Positions 9,123 to 18,157 of a stretch of DNA of 64,000 nt are shown here, piece after piece. A program made the translations under genes and the position numbers. Source of the stretch: Dendrosporobacter quercicolus (lineage in GTDB: Bacteria; Bacillota; Negativicutes; DSM-1736; Dendrosporobacteraceae). Each line of letters opens with the position of its first letter. Within the stretch, counting starts at the first letter, position 1. The notes beneath the pieces were generated by a model. That model did no database searches. It had not been told where the DNA came from and saw only the letters and a list, made by a program, of their open reading frames with translations. The DNA lies in NCBI RefSeq assembly GCF_900104455.1, contig NZ_FNHB01000014.1, positions 1 through 64,000 on the forward strand, given 5' to 3'.

Positions 9123-9153
9123 AACCAGAGCCGGCGAAAAGCCGGCTCTGGTT
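9123..9153 (-). terminator. Terminator of pckA
   Basis: A 13-base-pair GC-rich stem (9123-9135 with 9141-9153) and a 5-base loop, followed on the minus strand by TTTT. It lies just downstream of the pckA stop and may also stop plus-strand readthrough from the NHEJ operon. Confidence 0.8.
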
Positions 9154-9166
9154 AATTGTTGCAGGT

Positions 9167-10738
9167 TTATTGAATTTTCGGGCCGGCAGCTTTAACCTCC
9201 GCCGAAATTCCTCCCTCAAATTTAGCGAAGTTCTTAATGAACAGCTGCACCAGCTGCCTGGCCTGGGTATCATAAGCAGCTTTATCAGCCCAGGTATTGC
9301 GGGGGTTGAGTACATCGGACGGAACGCCGGGGCATGCGGTTGGTATATAAATATTAAATACAGGGTCAAGCGCCCAGTCAGCACTGTCCAGCTGGCCTTC
9401 AATTGCCGCTGAAACCATCGCTCTGGTATAAGCCAGTTTTATTCGTTGGCCCACCCCATATGGACCACCGGACCAACCGGTATTTACAAGAAACACATTT
9501 GTCTTGTACTTTGCCAGTTTCTCGCCCAACAGGTTGGCATAGGCCAAAGGCGAAAGCGGTAAAAATGGTGCGCCAAAGCAAGCTGAAAATGTGGCTTCAG
9601 GCTTGGTTACGCCACGTTCAGTACCGGCCAGCTTACTGGTATAGCCTGACAGAAACTGGTACATTGCCTGCACTGTCGTTAGTTTGGCAATCGGCGGCAA
9701 TACACCAAAAGCATCTGCAGTTAAAAAGATAATTGTTTTCGGATGGCCGGCGACACTGGGTATTACGGCATCAGGAATATGATGGATGGGATAAGCCGCC
9801 CTGGTATTTTCCGTTATACCGGAATTATCATAATCCGGTATTCTGCTCTCAGGATGAACAGATACATTTTCCAATACTGTACCGAATTTAATTGCGTCCC
9901 ATATTTGCGGTTCAGTTTCCTTAGACAGATGAATGCATTTGGCATAACAACCGCCTTCAATATTAAAAATACCATTATCGCTCCACCCGTGCTCATCATC
10001 GCCAATCAGCTTTCTGGTCGGGTCGGCGGACAACGTAGTCTTGCCGGTGCCGCTTAAGCCGAAAAACAGCACGGAATCACCGTTAGCATTGGTATTGGCC
10101 GCGCAGTGCATCGACAGAATGCCTTTTTTCGGTAACTTGTAATTCATGACGGTAAAGATTGATTTTTTCATTTCACCCGCATAATGGGTGCCGCCAATCA
10201 AGACAATATTTTGTTCCAGATTAAGCACAATGAAGCCTTCTGAGTGGGTACCGTCAATGTCCGGATTGGCTTTGAAGCCGGGCAGGCAAACGACAGTGCA
10301 ATCGGCATCGGTGGTTTGGCCGGTCTGCGGACGGACAAACAACTGATGAACAAACAAATTCTGCCAGGCAAACTCATTGATGAACCGCACGCCAATCCGG
10401 CTGCCCGGGTCAGCTCCGGCAAAACCGTCAAAAATAAACAACTCACGGTTCTGGGCATAGGCAATCATCCGGTTATATAGCTGGTCGAAACGATCGACCG
10501 AAAACGCTTTATTACTGCCCCAGGCAATATCGCTATGCGCTGAAGGTGCATCGACAATGAATTTGTCATTAGGTGAACGTCCGGTATATTTGCCGGTAGT
10601 AACGCATAATGCGCCATTTGAAGTCAAAATACCTTCTTTTCTGGCCACTGCCATTTCGACTAGCTGAGCTGGAGTAAGATTACGATAAACTGTTTTCGCC
10701 CCGTGGATTAATTCAGACGTTTTTACTAACTCTTTCAT
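9167..10738 (-). CDS. pckA: Phosphoenolpyruvate carboxykinase (ATP)
   Basis: A 523-residue enzyme interconverting oxaloacetate plus ATP with phosphoenolpyruvate, CO2 and ADP, the entry step of gluconeogenesis. The P-loop [14 protein letters not shown], the metal and substrate segment LIGDDEHGW and the opening [16 protein letters not shown] are all present, and the length is typical of the ATP-dependent family. GGAGGGATCGCA precedes the ATG. A likely -10 box TATAAT lies at 10777-10782 on the minus strand, with no clear -35 box. It appears to be a single-gene unit with its own terminator. Confidence 0.96.
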   Translation of the reverse strand: MKELVKTSELIHGAKTVYRNLTPAQLVEMAVARKEGILTSNGALCVTTGKYTGRSPNDKFIVDAPSAHSDIAWGSNKAFSVDRFDQLYNRMIAYAQNRELFIFDGFAGADPGSRIGVRFINEFAWQNLFVHQLFVRPQTGQTTDADCTVVCLPGFKANPDIDGTHSEGFIVLNLEQNIVLIGGTHYAGEMKKSIFTVMNYKLPKKGILSMHCAANTNANGDSVLFFGLSGTGKTTLSADPTRKLIGDDEHGWSDNGIFNIEGGCYAKCIHLSKETEPQIWDAIKFGTVLENVSVHPESRIPDYDNSGITENTRAAYPIHHIPDAVIPSVAGHPKTIIFLTADAFGVLPPIAKLTTVQAMYQFLSGYTSKLAGTERGVTKPEATFSACFGAPFLPLSPLAYANLLGEKLAKYKTNVFLVNTGWSGGPYGVGQRIKLAYTRAMVSAAIEGQLDSADWALDPVFNIYIPTACPGVPSDVLNPRNTWADKAAYDTQARQLVQLFIKNFAKFEGGISAEVKAAGPKIQ

Positions 10739-10921
10739 TGCGATCCCTCCAGATATAGATAATTGTATTTGTTAATATTATAACACACTTTTTCCGCCGA
10801 TTGCCTAATCTATAAAACTATTCTAATAATTTCATCAATTGAATACATGAACCGCTTCACGCCTTGGTGTAAACGGACAAAGTCCGCTTTCTCCGCTTGG
10901 CGGAATTATCGTTCCGAACGT

Positions 10922-10945
10922 AAAAAAATAGCCCGCAGGCTATTT
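10922..10945 (-). terminator. Terminator of thrC
   Basis: An 8-base-pair stem (10926-10933 with 10938-10945) followed on the minus strand by seven T. It overlaps the thrC stop codon, so the gene ends inside the hairpin. Confidence 0.85.
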
Positions 10946-12441
10946 CACTTTACCAGCAGGCATTTGATTACTTGCTCCAATTCTGTTTTCTCGCAAGTCT
11001 GACCAAAACGGGCGGGTGCATCCTTTAAACCGGCTAAGGATGGCGGGACTTCAAGGCCGCTAAGCCCTGCAAGTTCTTCCAGCATGTCAAACTCGTCTTT
11101 GCCTGCTAAGTCTTTCCCGGTTATTGCCTGCAGCACGCTCTCATTGAATTTGTATGGACTTGCGGTGGATAAAATTATACTGGGCGTAGCATCGCCTGTT
11201 TCCCGGCGGTAAGTATTGCCAACCTGCCACGCTACTGCAGTATGCGGGTCCGCAGTATACCCGTAACGTTCATAAATATCTTTAATCGTGCGCATAGTAC
11301 CAGCATCATCCGCCCAGCCGGCCCAAAACAGCTCCTGAACAACGGTCAGATTTTCCGCACCAATGTCATATCTGCCCTCAGTATTAAGCGCAGTCATCCA
11401 GGCCTTGATTTGTTCAGTGTTGCCTCCGGTAATATGATATAACAAACGTTCCAGATTGCTTGATATCAGAATATCCATCGAAGGCGAAATCGTTTTGTGA
11501 AAACCGCGCTTCCGGTCATAAACGCCGGTTTGGAGGAAATCGGTAAGTACATTGTTGGCGTTTGACGCGCAAATCAGCCGTTTTACCGGCAGCCCCATTT
11601 GTTTAGCGTAATATCCGGCCAGGATATTGCCGAAATTGCCGGTAGGAACAACAAAGTTTACCTCATGGCCCAGAGCAATCTGACCCTCACGCACCAAATC
11701 GGCATAAGCGCTAAAATAGTAAACAATTTGCGGAACAAGCCGGCCCCAGTTAATGGAGTTGGCTGAAGACAATTGAAAGCCGGCTTTAGCCAGTTCCTCC
11801 TTATACTGTTCATGATTAAAGACATTCTTCACGCCGGTTTGGGCATCGTCAAAATTACCTTTAACCGCAATTACCGCAACATTGTCGCCAGCCTGGCTGA
11901 CCATTTGCCTGCGCTGAATCTCACTTACACCCTGATAGGGATAAAAAACAATAATTTTAATTTGTTCAATATCTCTAAATCCTTCCAAAGCGGCCTTGCC
12001 GGTATCACCCGACGTGGCCACCAGTATGACAATCTCATCGCTCTCACCAGTCATTTGCAAAGCCCGGGACATTAATTGCGGCAATAACTGCAATGCCATA
12101 TCCTTAAAGGCGCTGGTCGGCCCATGCCAAAGCTCCAGTACATAATTGCCGTCCGGTAACGTTTTTAGCGGCGCAATTGCTTTGTCATCAAACTTATCAG
12201 CGTGGTAAGCCTCTGCAATGCAACGATTTAAATCATCGATACAATAATCGGTTAAAAATTCGTTAAGAATTTTGACAGCCCGCTGCTGATAGCTTAAGCC
12301 GGCAAGACTGGCGATAACCGCTCTATCCAGCACCGGTATCCGTAGCGGCACAAACAGTCCGCCATTGTCGGCAATTCCCGAAATTATGGCTTCGGCAGAT
12401 ACCAATAGCTGCTCCCGGCCGCGTGTACTTGAATATTTCAT
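10945..12441 (-). CDS. thrC: Threonine synthase
   Basis: A 498-residue pyridoxal-phosphate enzyme converting O-phosphohomoserine to threonine. The opening YSSTRGREQLLVSAEAIISG and the PLP lysine motif GPTSAFKDMALQL are those of the longer threonine synthase class found in enterobacteria and many Firmicutes; the phosphate-binding region VATSGDTGKAALEGF follows. The ATG shares one base with the stop of the upstream B3/B4 gene, and AGGGGGAGA lies just before it. The three genes ybaK-B3/B4-thrC therefore look like one operon, unusual for thrC, which commonly sits with hom and thrB. Confidence 0.96.
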   Translation of the reverse strand: MKYSSTRGREQLLVSAEAIISGIADNGGLFVPLRIPVLDRAVIASLAGLSYQQRAVKILNEFLTDYCIDDLNRCIAEAYHADKFDDKAIAPLKTLPDGNYVLELWHGPTSAFKDMALQLLPQLMSRALQMTGESDEIVILVATSGDTGKAALEGFRDIEQIKIIVFYPYQGVSEIQRRQMVSQAGDNVAVIAVKGNFDDAQTGVKNVFNHEQYKEELAKAGFQLSSANSINWGRLVPQIVYYFSAYADLVREGQIALGHEVNFVVPTGNFGNILAGYYAKQMGLPVKRLICASNANNVLTDFLQTGVYDRKRGFHKTISPSMDILISSNLERLLYHITGGNTEQIKAWMTALNTEGRYDIGAENLTVVQELFWAGWADDAGTMRTIKDIYERYGYTADPHTAVAWQVGNTYRRETGDATPSIILSTASPYKFNESVLQAITGKDLAGKDEFDMLEELAGLSGLEVPPSLAGLKDAPARFGQTCEKTELEQVIKCLLVK

Positions 12442-13136
12442 TAAATCTCCCCCTTAAACAAAACGCTGTTACCATAAACAATTCGATCTTCGCCCACTGT
12501 TCCCGCATTGTAACGAGCTAACATGTCGCCGGTATGTTTAATCATTTGATTAAGTTCGTCATCGCCAATTTCCTCATCAGCATAGATCACAGACAAAAGA
12601 TTACGTGAATGATGCGTAACGGCAGTCCGCAGTGAATCAGCCGTCGGATTGCCAAATACACCGTCAGCGTCGCTTAAACAGGGCTTTCCTGCGGTGGAAA
12701 CTGATTTACCGGCGATATTTACATACTGGCCTGGACCGGCGACACCATACAGCACGTCGCCCTTGACCTGATCCAGATCATATAAACCAAAAGGCAGCAA
12801 ATACTTCATTGAACAGTAGTTATTCACGTCAACCGCGCTATTGATTTCATATACACCTTTGTTTTGCAGCACTCTGCGAACAAGGGCTTCAGCAGCCGGC
12901 CGGTAACGGCCCGGATCAAAAGCCAGTTTTTTGTACATATTACGAACAGCGGCAATCCGCAAATCCCCAGCTAATTTATCCAAACGGTAATGTCCGGCAA
13001 TCTCCTGCTGAAGACGCTGAAATTCCTGAATGAACTCCGGACCGGCTTTCTGAATATGAACATCCCTAATTACGCTAATCCCCAAACGGCATTTGGGAAC
13101 AAGCTGTCCAATCTGATGATCAATGGTTACTTTCAT
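12441..13136 (-). CDS. B3/B4 tRNA-editing-domain protein (PheRS beta-like)
   Basis: A 231-residue protein that looks like a free-standing B3/B4 domain, the editing module of the phenylalanyl-tRNA synthetase beta chain. Recognised by AAVRNMYKKLAFDPGRYRPA, VDVNNYCSMKYLLPFGLYDL and DGVFGNPTADSLRTAVT. Stand-alone members are suspected to clear mischarged tRNA, but I know of no settled function. The start at 13136 has GAGAGGAG upstream; upstream codons in the same frame run into ybaK. It sits between a YbaK-type deacylase and threonine synthase, consistent with an aminoacyl-tRNA quality control role (inference). Confidence 0.82.
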   Translation of the reverse strand: MKVTIDHQIGQLVPKCRLGISVIRDVHIQKAGPEFIQEFQRLQQEIAGHYRLDKLAGDLRIAAVRNMYKKLAFDPGRYRPAAEALVRRVLQNKGVYEINSAVDVNNYCSMKYLLPFGLYDLDQVKGDVLYGVAGPGQYVNIAGKSVSTAGKPCLSDADGVFGNPTADSLRTAVTHHSRNLLSVIYADEEIGDDELNQMIKHTGDMLARYNAGTVGEDRIVYGNSVLFKGEI

Positions 13137-13177
13137 CAGCGTTTCTCCTCTCTGGGCAGTCGGTCGGAAAGCTTGCA

Positions 13178-13648
13178 TCAACGGGCAATCGCACAGACGA
13201 TACCGCCAATTGCGCGCAGCAATGCATCCGGCGCAAGGATTATCTGACAGCCGCGAATGCCGGCGCTGATCGCAACAACCGGCCAATTTTCAATGGTATC
13301 ATCAACATAAACAGGAAAAGCCTTTTTCGCTCCCAAAGGAGAAACGCCGCCCCTGATGTAGCCGGTAATACCCAATACTTCTTTCAGTGGAACCATTTCA
13401 GCTTTTTTATTGCCGCTGGCGGCCGCCAGCGCTTTTAGGTCTAATTCAGACGCCCCTGGAATACAGGCCATTATTACCCCGCTTTTATCACCGCGGACGA
13501 CCAGCGTCTTAAAAACCTGTTGAGCAGGCAAACCGACCTTCAGGGCAACCGCCTCAGCACTGAGATCATCTAAATTCACCTGATATTCCTGAAGCCGATA
13601 TTCAATTCCCAGCCCATCCAAAATACGGGCCGCATTTGTTTTCTTCAA
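13178..13648 (-). CDS. ybaK: YbaK/EbsC-type aminoacyl-tRNA deacylase
   Basis: A 156-residue protein of the YbaK/ProX superfamily, whose members hydrolyse mischarged tRNA such as Cys-tRNA(Pro). Typical pieces are [20 protein letters not shown], the lysine-containing [13 protein letters not shown] and the glycine-rich loop [15 protein letters not shown]. The start is a TTG at 13648 with GAGGGGTAGAGAGG before it; this gives the usual family length, whereas an ATG 33 codons upstream would add an unrelated tail. It is the first gene of the ybaK-B3/B4-thrC unit. Confidence 0.88.
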   Translation of the reverse strand: MKKTNAARILDGLGIEYRLQEYQVNLDDLSAEAVALKVGLPAQQVFKTLVVRGDKSGVIMACIPGASELDLKALAAASGNKKAEMVPLKEVLGITGYIRGGVSPLGAKKAFPVYVDDTIENWPVVAISAGIRGCQIILAPDALLRAIGGIVCAIAR

Positions 13649-13775
13649 AGCCTCTCTACCCCTCGAATCAAGTATTCTATGTACAATAAAGCAGATGAGT
13701 ATTTTTACAGTATATAATTGTTCAGGCAATTTGTCAACGGAGCACAACTGTGTACCAGCAAAAGATAGTTCCGGC

Positions 13776-13880
13776 CTACTTGGTTAGTACCTCCTGCACT
13801 CTGGCTGCGGTTTCCACCCTGTTTTCCTGCAAAACAGCCTGATAACGGAACAATGCTCCATCATGCTCACCCCATATCAT
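13776..13880 (-). pseudogene. Possible remnant of a TM1266-like small regulator
   Basis: A 34-codon open stretch encoding ALFRYQAVLQENRVETAARV and ending EVLTK. This resembles the beta-alpha segment of the small ACT/NikR-C-like family known as TM1266 (VVENRE..AEKVNEIL), which is about 80 residues long. The second half is missing and no ribosome binding site is seen. It may be a leftover of a deleted gene, or chance. Confidence 0.3.
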
Positions 13881-14039
13881 TATATTTATAAATATTTACC
13901 TAAATCTCCTGCTTTATTCCAGCAGTCAGGAAAGGATTTCAGCGCTTATTGTTGAAGTATTAAAATATTTAAAGGTCTTAAGAGCGTGTGATATGAGTGT
14001 ACAATAGTAAGGAATAATCATAAAGAGGTGCCCATACTT

Positions 14040-15947
14040 GTGAAAATTGCATTAGGACAAATGGAAATTACTCCTGGAAGACCGGATCTGAATACGCAAA
14101 CCATGCACAAAATGATTGATCAGGCGCTAAGCGACAAAACCAGTATAATCATTTTTCCTGAAATGGCTGTCCCAGGCTACTTACTGGGCGATCTGTGGGA
14201 ACAGGAAGCTTTTTTGCGGGATTGCGAGGAATTCGGCCGGCTGATCATCGAAAGTTCGACCGATATCTGCATTATGTTCGGCAACATTGCCGTTGACTGG
14301 GAAAAGCATAACAATGATGGCCGGGTGCGCAAATATAACGCGTTTTTTGCGGCCTATAACGGCCAGTTGCTGGGCGGTGATAACTTTCCTTATCCCTATC
14401 GCATCAAGACGCTCCAGCCAAACTATCGTGAATTTGACGATACCAGACACTTTTACAGTCTGAGGCAGCTGGCGGCTGAATTAAACGTCAATGTTGAAAC
14501 TCTGCTGCAGCCGGTGCAGCTGAACCTGCCGACAGGTTCCTTGAATATTGGCTGTATTTTATGTGAAGATGGCTGGACTGATGATTATCCGGTTAAGCCA
14601 ATTGCCGCCATCCGCAAAAACAGCCCTGTCGATCTATTTATTAATATTTCCAGCTCCCCGTATACCTTGGGCAAAAACAACAAACGCAACCGGATTTTTT
14701 CCAAGCAGGCCCGTGAAACACAAGTGCCGCTGATTTATGTAAATACAACCGGCTTGCAAAACAATGGCAAAACGGTCTATACTTTTGATGGTGTAAGCAC
14801 AGTTTACAACGGCAATGGAGACATTACTCACTATTGTGAACCATTTTCAGACGAACTGAAAATCATTGATTTGGACCTAAGCCGCCAAGCTGCACTAACC
14901 GCACCGGTCATCCCGCCAAATGACCAGGATATTGGCAGCATTTATCAGGCCATTCATTACGGAATTGCGCGCTTTACGCATTCCCTGGGAATTAAAAAGG
15001 TTGTTGTCGGAATATCCGGCGGCATCGACTCAGCTTTAGCTGCAGCTATTTACGCCAAAGTCCTTGGACCGGAAAACGTCCTGCTGGTCAATATGCCCAG
15101 CACTTATAATTCGCAAACCACCAAAGATCTGGCTTATCAACTTGCCGAAAACCTTAAGTGCCTTTATACTGTCATCCCTATTCAGGAAATAGTGGATTGT
15201 ACGATTCAGCAAATTAACACCAGCCAGATTAAGGATCTGGCGACAAACGAAGTCTTCCAGTTGTCGGTATCGCCCTTTACGGCTGAAAACATTCAGGCTC
15301 GCGACCGTTCGTCCCGTATCTTGGCCGGAGTAGCCGCCGCTTTTGGCGGAGTCTTCACCTGCAATGCCAATAAAAGTGAGCTTTCCGTCGGCTACTCCAC
15401 CCTCTATGGCGACCAGGCCGGTTTTCTGGCGGCTTTAGCTGATTTATGGAAACACCAGGTATATGACCTTTCCCGTTATGTCAATGAGCAGATTTATGGG
15501 CGAGAAGTCATTCCCCAGGCCACCATCGATATTGTTCCCAGCGCTGAACTTTCCTTTGACCAGGCGGTTGACGAGGGCAAAGGCGATCCGTTACACTACC
15601 CTTATCATGATTATCTGTTCCGGGCATTTGTTGAATATTGGCGCAAAGCCACCCCGGAAGACATACTGATCTGGTACAAGCAGGACGTCCTTGAACAAAA
15701 ACTGGGCTGCCGGCCCGGTATTGTAAGGCAGCTGTTTACAACCCCGGCCGAGTTCATTGCCGACCTCGAAAAATGGTGGAAACTCTATACCGGTATGGCC
15801 GTCGCCAAACGGATTCAGGCGCCTCCTGTGCTGGCCGTCAGCCGCCGTGCTTATGGCTTTGACCACCGTGAGTCCCAGAATAGCGTATACTTTACCGCTA
15901 ATTATTTAAAATTAAAAGACGAGTTATTAGGGAATAAACGGGAGTAA
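14040..15947 (+). CDS. nadE: Glutamine-dependent NAD+ synthetase
   Basis: A 635-residue two-domain enzyme making NAD+ from nicotinate adenine dinucleotide, with ammonia drawn from glutamine. The N-terminal nitrilase-type glutaminase has the catalytic glutamate (IFPEMAVPGY), a lysine region (DGRVRKYN) and the nucleophilic cysteine (GCILCEDGW). The C-terminal synthetase has the ATP loop VGISGGIDSALAAAIYAK and the ARDRSSRILAG segment. The start is placed at GTG 14040, 9 bases after AGAGGTG; an in-frame GTG at 14028 lies inside that ribosome binding site. A bidirectional terminator follows. Confidence 0.95.
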   Translation: MKIALGQMEITPGRPDLNTQTMHKMIDQALSDKTSIIIFPEMAVPGYLLGDLWEQEAFLRDCEEFGRLIIESSTDICIMFGNIAVDWEKHNNDGRVRKYNAFFAAYNGQLLGGDNFPYPYRIKTLQPNYREFDDTRHFYSLRQLAAELNVNVETLLQPVQLNLPTGSLNIGCILCEDGWTDDYPVKPIAAIRKNSPVDLFINISSSPYTLGKNNKRNRIFSKQARETQVPLIYVNTTGLQNNGKTVYTFDGVSTVYNGNGDITHYCEPFSDELKIIDLDLSRQAALTAPVIPPNDQDIGSIYQAIHYGIARFTHSLGIKKVVVGISGGIDSALAAAIYAKVLGPENVLLVNMPSTYNSQTTKDLAYQLAENLKCLYTVIPIQEIVDCTIQQINTSQIKDLATNEVFQLSVSPFTAENIQARDRSSRILAGVAAAFGGVFTCNANKSELSVGYSTLYGDQAGFLAALADLWKHQVYDLSRYVNEQIYGREVIPQATIDIVPSAELSFDQAVDEGKGDPLHYPYHDYLFRAFVEYWRKATPEDILIWYKQDVLEQKLGCRPGIVRQLFTTPAEFIADLEKWWKLYTGMAVAKRIQAPPVLAVSRRAYGFDHRESQNSVYFTANYLKLKDELLGNKRE

Positions 15948-15952
15948 GCGGC

Positions 15953-16049
15953 TAACCACAGAGGGACGTAAAAATATAATTACTATGTTGATCCTCCGGC
16001 GCGATGCGCCGGATTTCCTCTGTGACCTCCGTGTACGCTGCGGTTCAAA
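15953..16049. repeat. Short inverted-repeat unit with CCACAGAGG ends
   Basis: The left end reads TAACCACAGAGGGACG (15953-15968). The right end, read on the minus strand, reads TTGAACCGCAGCGTACACGG then AGGTCACAGAGGA. Between them is a small CCGGCGC/GCGCCGG hairpin near 15997-16013. A related end, TTAACCACGGAGGACACGG, occurs at 9056-9074. This looks like a small dispersed non-coding repeat; its nature is unknown. Confidence 0.45.
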
Positions 16050-16065
16050 TATCACGCACTTTAAC

Positions 16066-16095
16066 AAAAAACTCCCGGATTTCCGGGAGTTTTTT
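16066..16095. terminator. Bidirectional terminator between nadE and the zinc-ribbon gene
   Basis: A perfect palindrome: A-rich arm plus ACTCCCGGA, then TCCGGGAGT plus a T run (16066-16079 with 16082-16095). It has a T run on either strand, so it can end transcription from nadE and from the convergent minus-strand gene. Confidence 0.88.
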
Positions 16096-16096
16096 G

Positions 16097-16453
16097 TTAG
16101 CGGTTAATGCTCCGCAAGATAAACCATATGATCAAAACTAAGCCTGCTCCGAAAACAACTACCGGCAAGGCAACAAAAATGACAAACAGCAATATCCCGG
16201 CAAATAAGAGTTTTGTCAAAAAACCGGAATTGCCAAAACTGATCACCCGGTACTTAACATAGCCAGTTTCCCGCTCATGTCGCCGGCGCTGATTCTGGTC
16301 ATGCTGATCCTCACCAGTTGTTTCAATTGTCACGCCCTGAAAATTCCGTTTTTCCTCTGTCGTTAATATTTTAACTTCGCCCTTACCGGAATGACACACG
16401 CTGCATTCTGTTTCGCCCGGCTTAAATTCATTGCCGCAGTTTTCACAAACCAC
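16097..16453 (-). CDS. Small zinc-ribbon membrane protein
   Basis: A 118-residue protein of unknown function. An N-terminal zinc ribbon (CENCGNEFKPGETECSVC, two CxxC pairs) is followed by a hydrophilic middle with many charged residues and, from about residue 75, two hydrophobic segments (LLFAGILLFVIFVALPVVVF and AGLVLIIWFIL) that should span the membrane. The start is taken as GTG 16453, 6 bases after AGGGGTG; a GTG at 16462 overlaps this site. It begins 15 bases after the stop of the 507-residue gene and is likely co-transcribed with it. Confidence 0.7.
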   Translation of the reverse strand: MVCENCGNEFKPGETECSVCHSGKGEVKILTTEEKRNFQGVTIETTGEDQHDQNQRRRHERETGYVKYRVISFGNSGFLTKLLFAGILLFVIFVALPVVVFGAGLVLIIWFILRSINR

Positions 16454-16468
16454 AATGATCACCCCTAT

Positions 16469-17992
16469 CTAAAGTACGAACAAAGAAAGCACAAAGCCTT
16501 CTTCACTTAAATAACGCGGATCAAATTTCTGCAACTGCAATACATCAAATAATTTATTACGGCTATTTTTCAGGCTGGTTACAGATATTCCCACATTCTC
16601 CGCCAACTCCTCCGGAGAGATATCATCTGTTCCATTCATTTGCGCAAATGAAAATAATACAGCTGCCGCCCATACGCCAGGCTTTCTAATAGTAACCACC
16701 GTCAGCTGAGAAAAATCATGCCAGATTCTCTTAACCAGCATTAGATCATGGCAGGATAATCCATATTCCCTGGCCAGCTTGTCCAGCAATAAAGCTACCT
16801 GCTCATTAGGAGTACGGATGTCGCGTACTACAGGAAATTCTTTCTCAAGCTGAAATGCAGACGTTACATTCACCTTAGCCAAAGTTACCAGTACGTCAAT
16901 GGTATGGCGAACAACCAAAGCATGTCTGTCAAAAAAACCGGTTAGCGTTGCTTCAGGACACTGAATTTCATAAATAGCCTTCTGACGGAGAACTTCATCT
17001 TTGATCCGTTGGCGCAGATTGGGGCTGACCTCAACACTAGTTACATAATTCAACATAACAACTCCGCCCGAATACAGATGACCATAAAACAAGATTTTCT
17101 TGAGGCTGTTGAATTCAAAATCCGGATAGGGCAGCTTCATCACGGCGCCGGTAAATAAATCAATGCATTCCACCCAATCCGGTCCCAGAATCCTGCTGAT
17201 GTAAAACACGGTAAATTGCGCGTTTAAAAGATCCTGTAAAATTTGCCGTTCATCAGCATTCAGTGTTTTGTATTGCAAATCAAAGAAATGCTGTAATGGT
17301 TTTTCATCACTTTCAAGCAAATGATAATCAAAGAGAAAATAATCCCAGAACCCCAGCCAGAATTCATCCTGCTCATTTTCAGGCACATGATCGAACGGGC
17401 CGGTGTACAAGTACAAAGCGCGGTCAAAATCATTACTAAACTGCTCCTGCTGAAAATAAGAACCAATTTTCACCATCAACCGTTCCACCGTATCGCCAAC
17501 CCGCTTGCCAAACTCATCAGACAGAAGCGCCGGAGCGTCAAAATCTTCACTGAATATCCCCAGCTCAGAGTCATCAATATTCATCAACCTTAATGTATCG
17601 CCGCCGGCGATTTCATGTGCCGCCCGGTTGATTTCCTCAGTTCCGGCAATGGCCTTTTTACTATACAGATACTGAAAAAAATCCTTTAACACGTCAAAAA
17701 ACCGCCGTACCGATTCAATGCTGATACTGTAGTCCGGAATATGACTGGCTAACCATTCAACTGCGATACTGTATTCCCGGGCGGTAAGCTCGTCTAAACT
17801 ATCGTTCTCAGCATGAATCAGATAAAGTATAAACATTTCAATATTACGCCACATCGCTCTGAGTTCAGCATCAGCCACCCCCTGCCAGGCTTTCTGGCGC
17901 AAAAAACCCTCAACCCATTCCCGTCTGACGATTGGTTGCCACTCTATATCTTCTTCATAAAAAAGACGTATTTCATCATACACATTTTTCAT
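16469..17992 (-). CDS. Unknown 507-residue protein with helical repeats and an HTH-like end
   Basis: Not recognised as a named family. The first 130 residues are helical and resemble the SAM-like core-binding fold of tyrosine recombinases (ISIESVRRFFDVLKDFFQYL), but no recombinase catalytic domain follows. The C-terminal 120 residues (KPGVWAAAVLFSFAQMNGTD then ISPEELAENVGISVTSLKNS) recall the cyclin-fold and helix-turn-helix arrangement of TFIIB-type factors; both similarities are from eye only. No signal peptide or membrane segment. The ATG has AAAGGGAGAAAA 9 bases upstream. Followed by the zinc-ribbon membrane gene. Confidence 0.65.
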   Translation of the reverse strand: MKNVYDEIRLFYEEDIEWQPIVRREWVEGFLRQKAWQGVADAELRAMWRNIEMFILYLIHAENDSLDELTAREYSIAVEWLASHIPDYSISIESVRRFFDVLKDFFQYLYSKKAIAGTEEINRAAHEIAGGDTLRLMNIDDSELGIFSEDFDAPALLSDEFGKRVGDTVERLMVKIGSYFQQEQFSNDFDRALYLYTGPFDHVPENEQDEFWLGFWDYFLFDYHLLESDEKPLQHFFDLQYKTLNADERQILQDLLNAQFTVFYISRILGPDWVECIDLFTGAVMKLPYPDFEFNSLKKILFYGHLYSGGVVMLNYVTSVEVSPNLRQRIKDEVLRQKAIYEIQCPEATLTGFFDRHALVVRHTIDVLVTLAKVNVTSAFQLEKEFPVVRDIRTPNEQVALLLDKLAREYGLSCHDLMLVKRIWHDFSQLTVVTIRKPGVWAAAVLFSFAQMNGTDDISPEELAENVGISVTSLKNSRNKLFDVLQLQKFDPRYLSEEGFVLSLFVL

Positions 17993-18157
17993 TAAGTATA
18001 TTTTCTCCCTTTTAAAATTAGCCCACCGTCATATTATAGCATCTATATTTTTCAGGGGCTAGTTCTGTAACTCTTAAAATTCCAGGCTGGATTTGCACCG
18101 GGTTTTCGCTCTCCAAGGCCCAGGAGCGCACCTGCCGGACACAGGCAAGGTGATGTA

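Noticed and set aside
10739-13900. T-box or threonine attenuator for thrC
   Set aside because: No T-box GGGTGGNACCGCG sequence or threonine-rich leader peptide was found upstream of ybaK, the B3/B4 gene or thrC.
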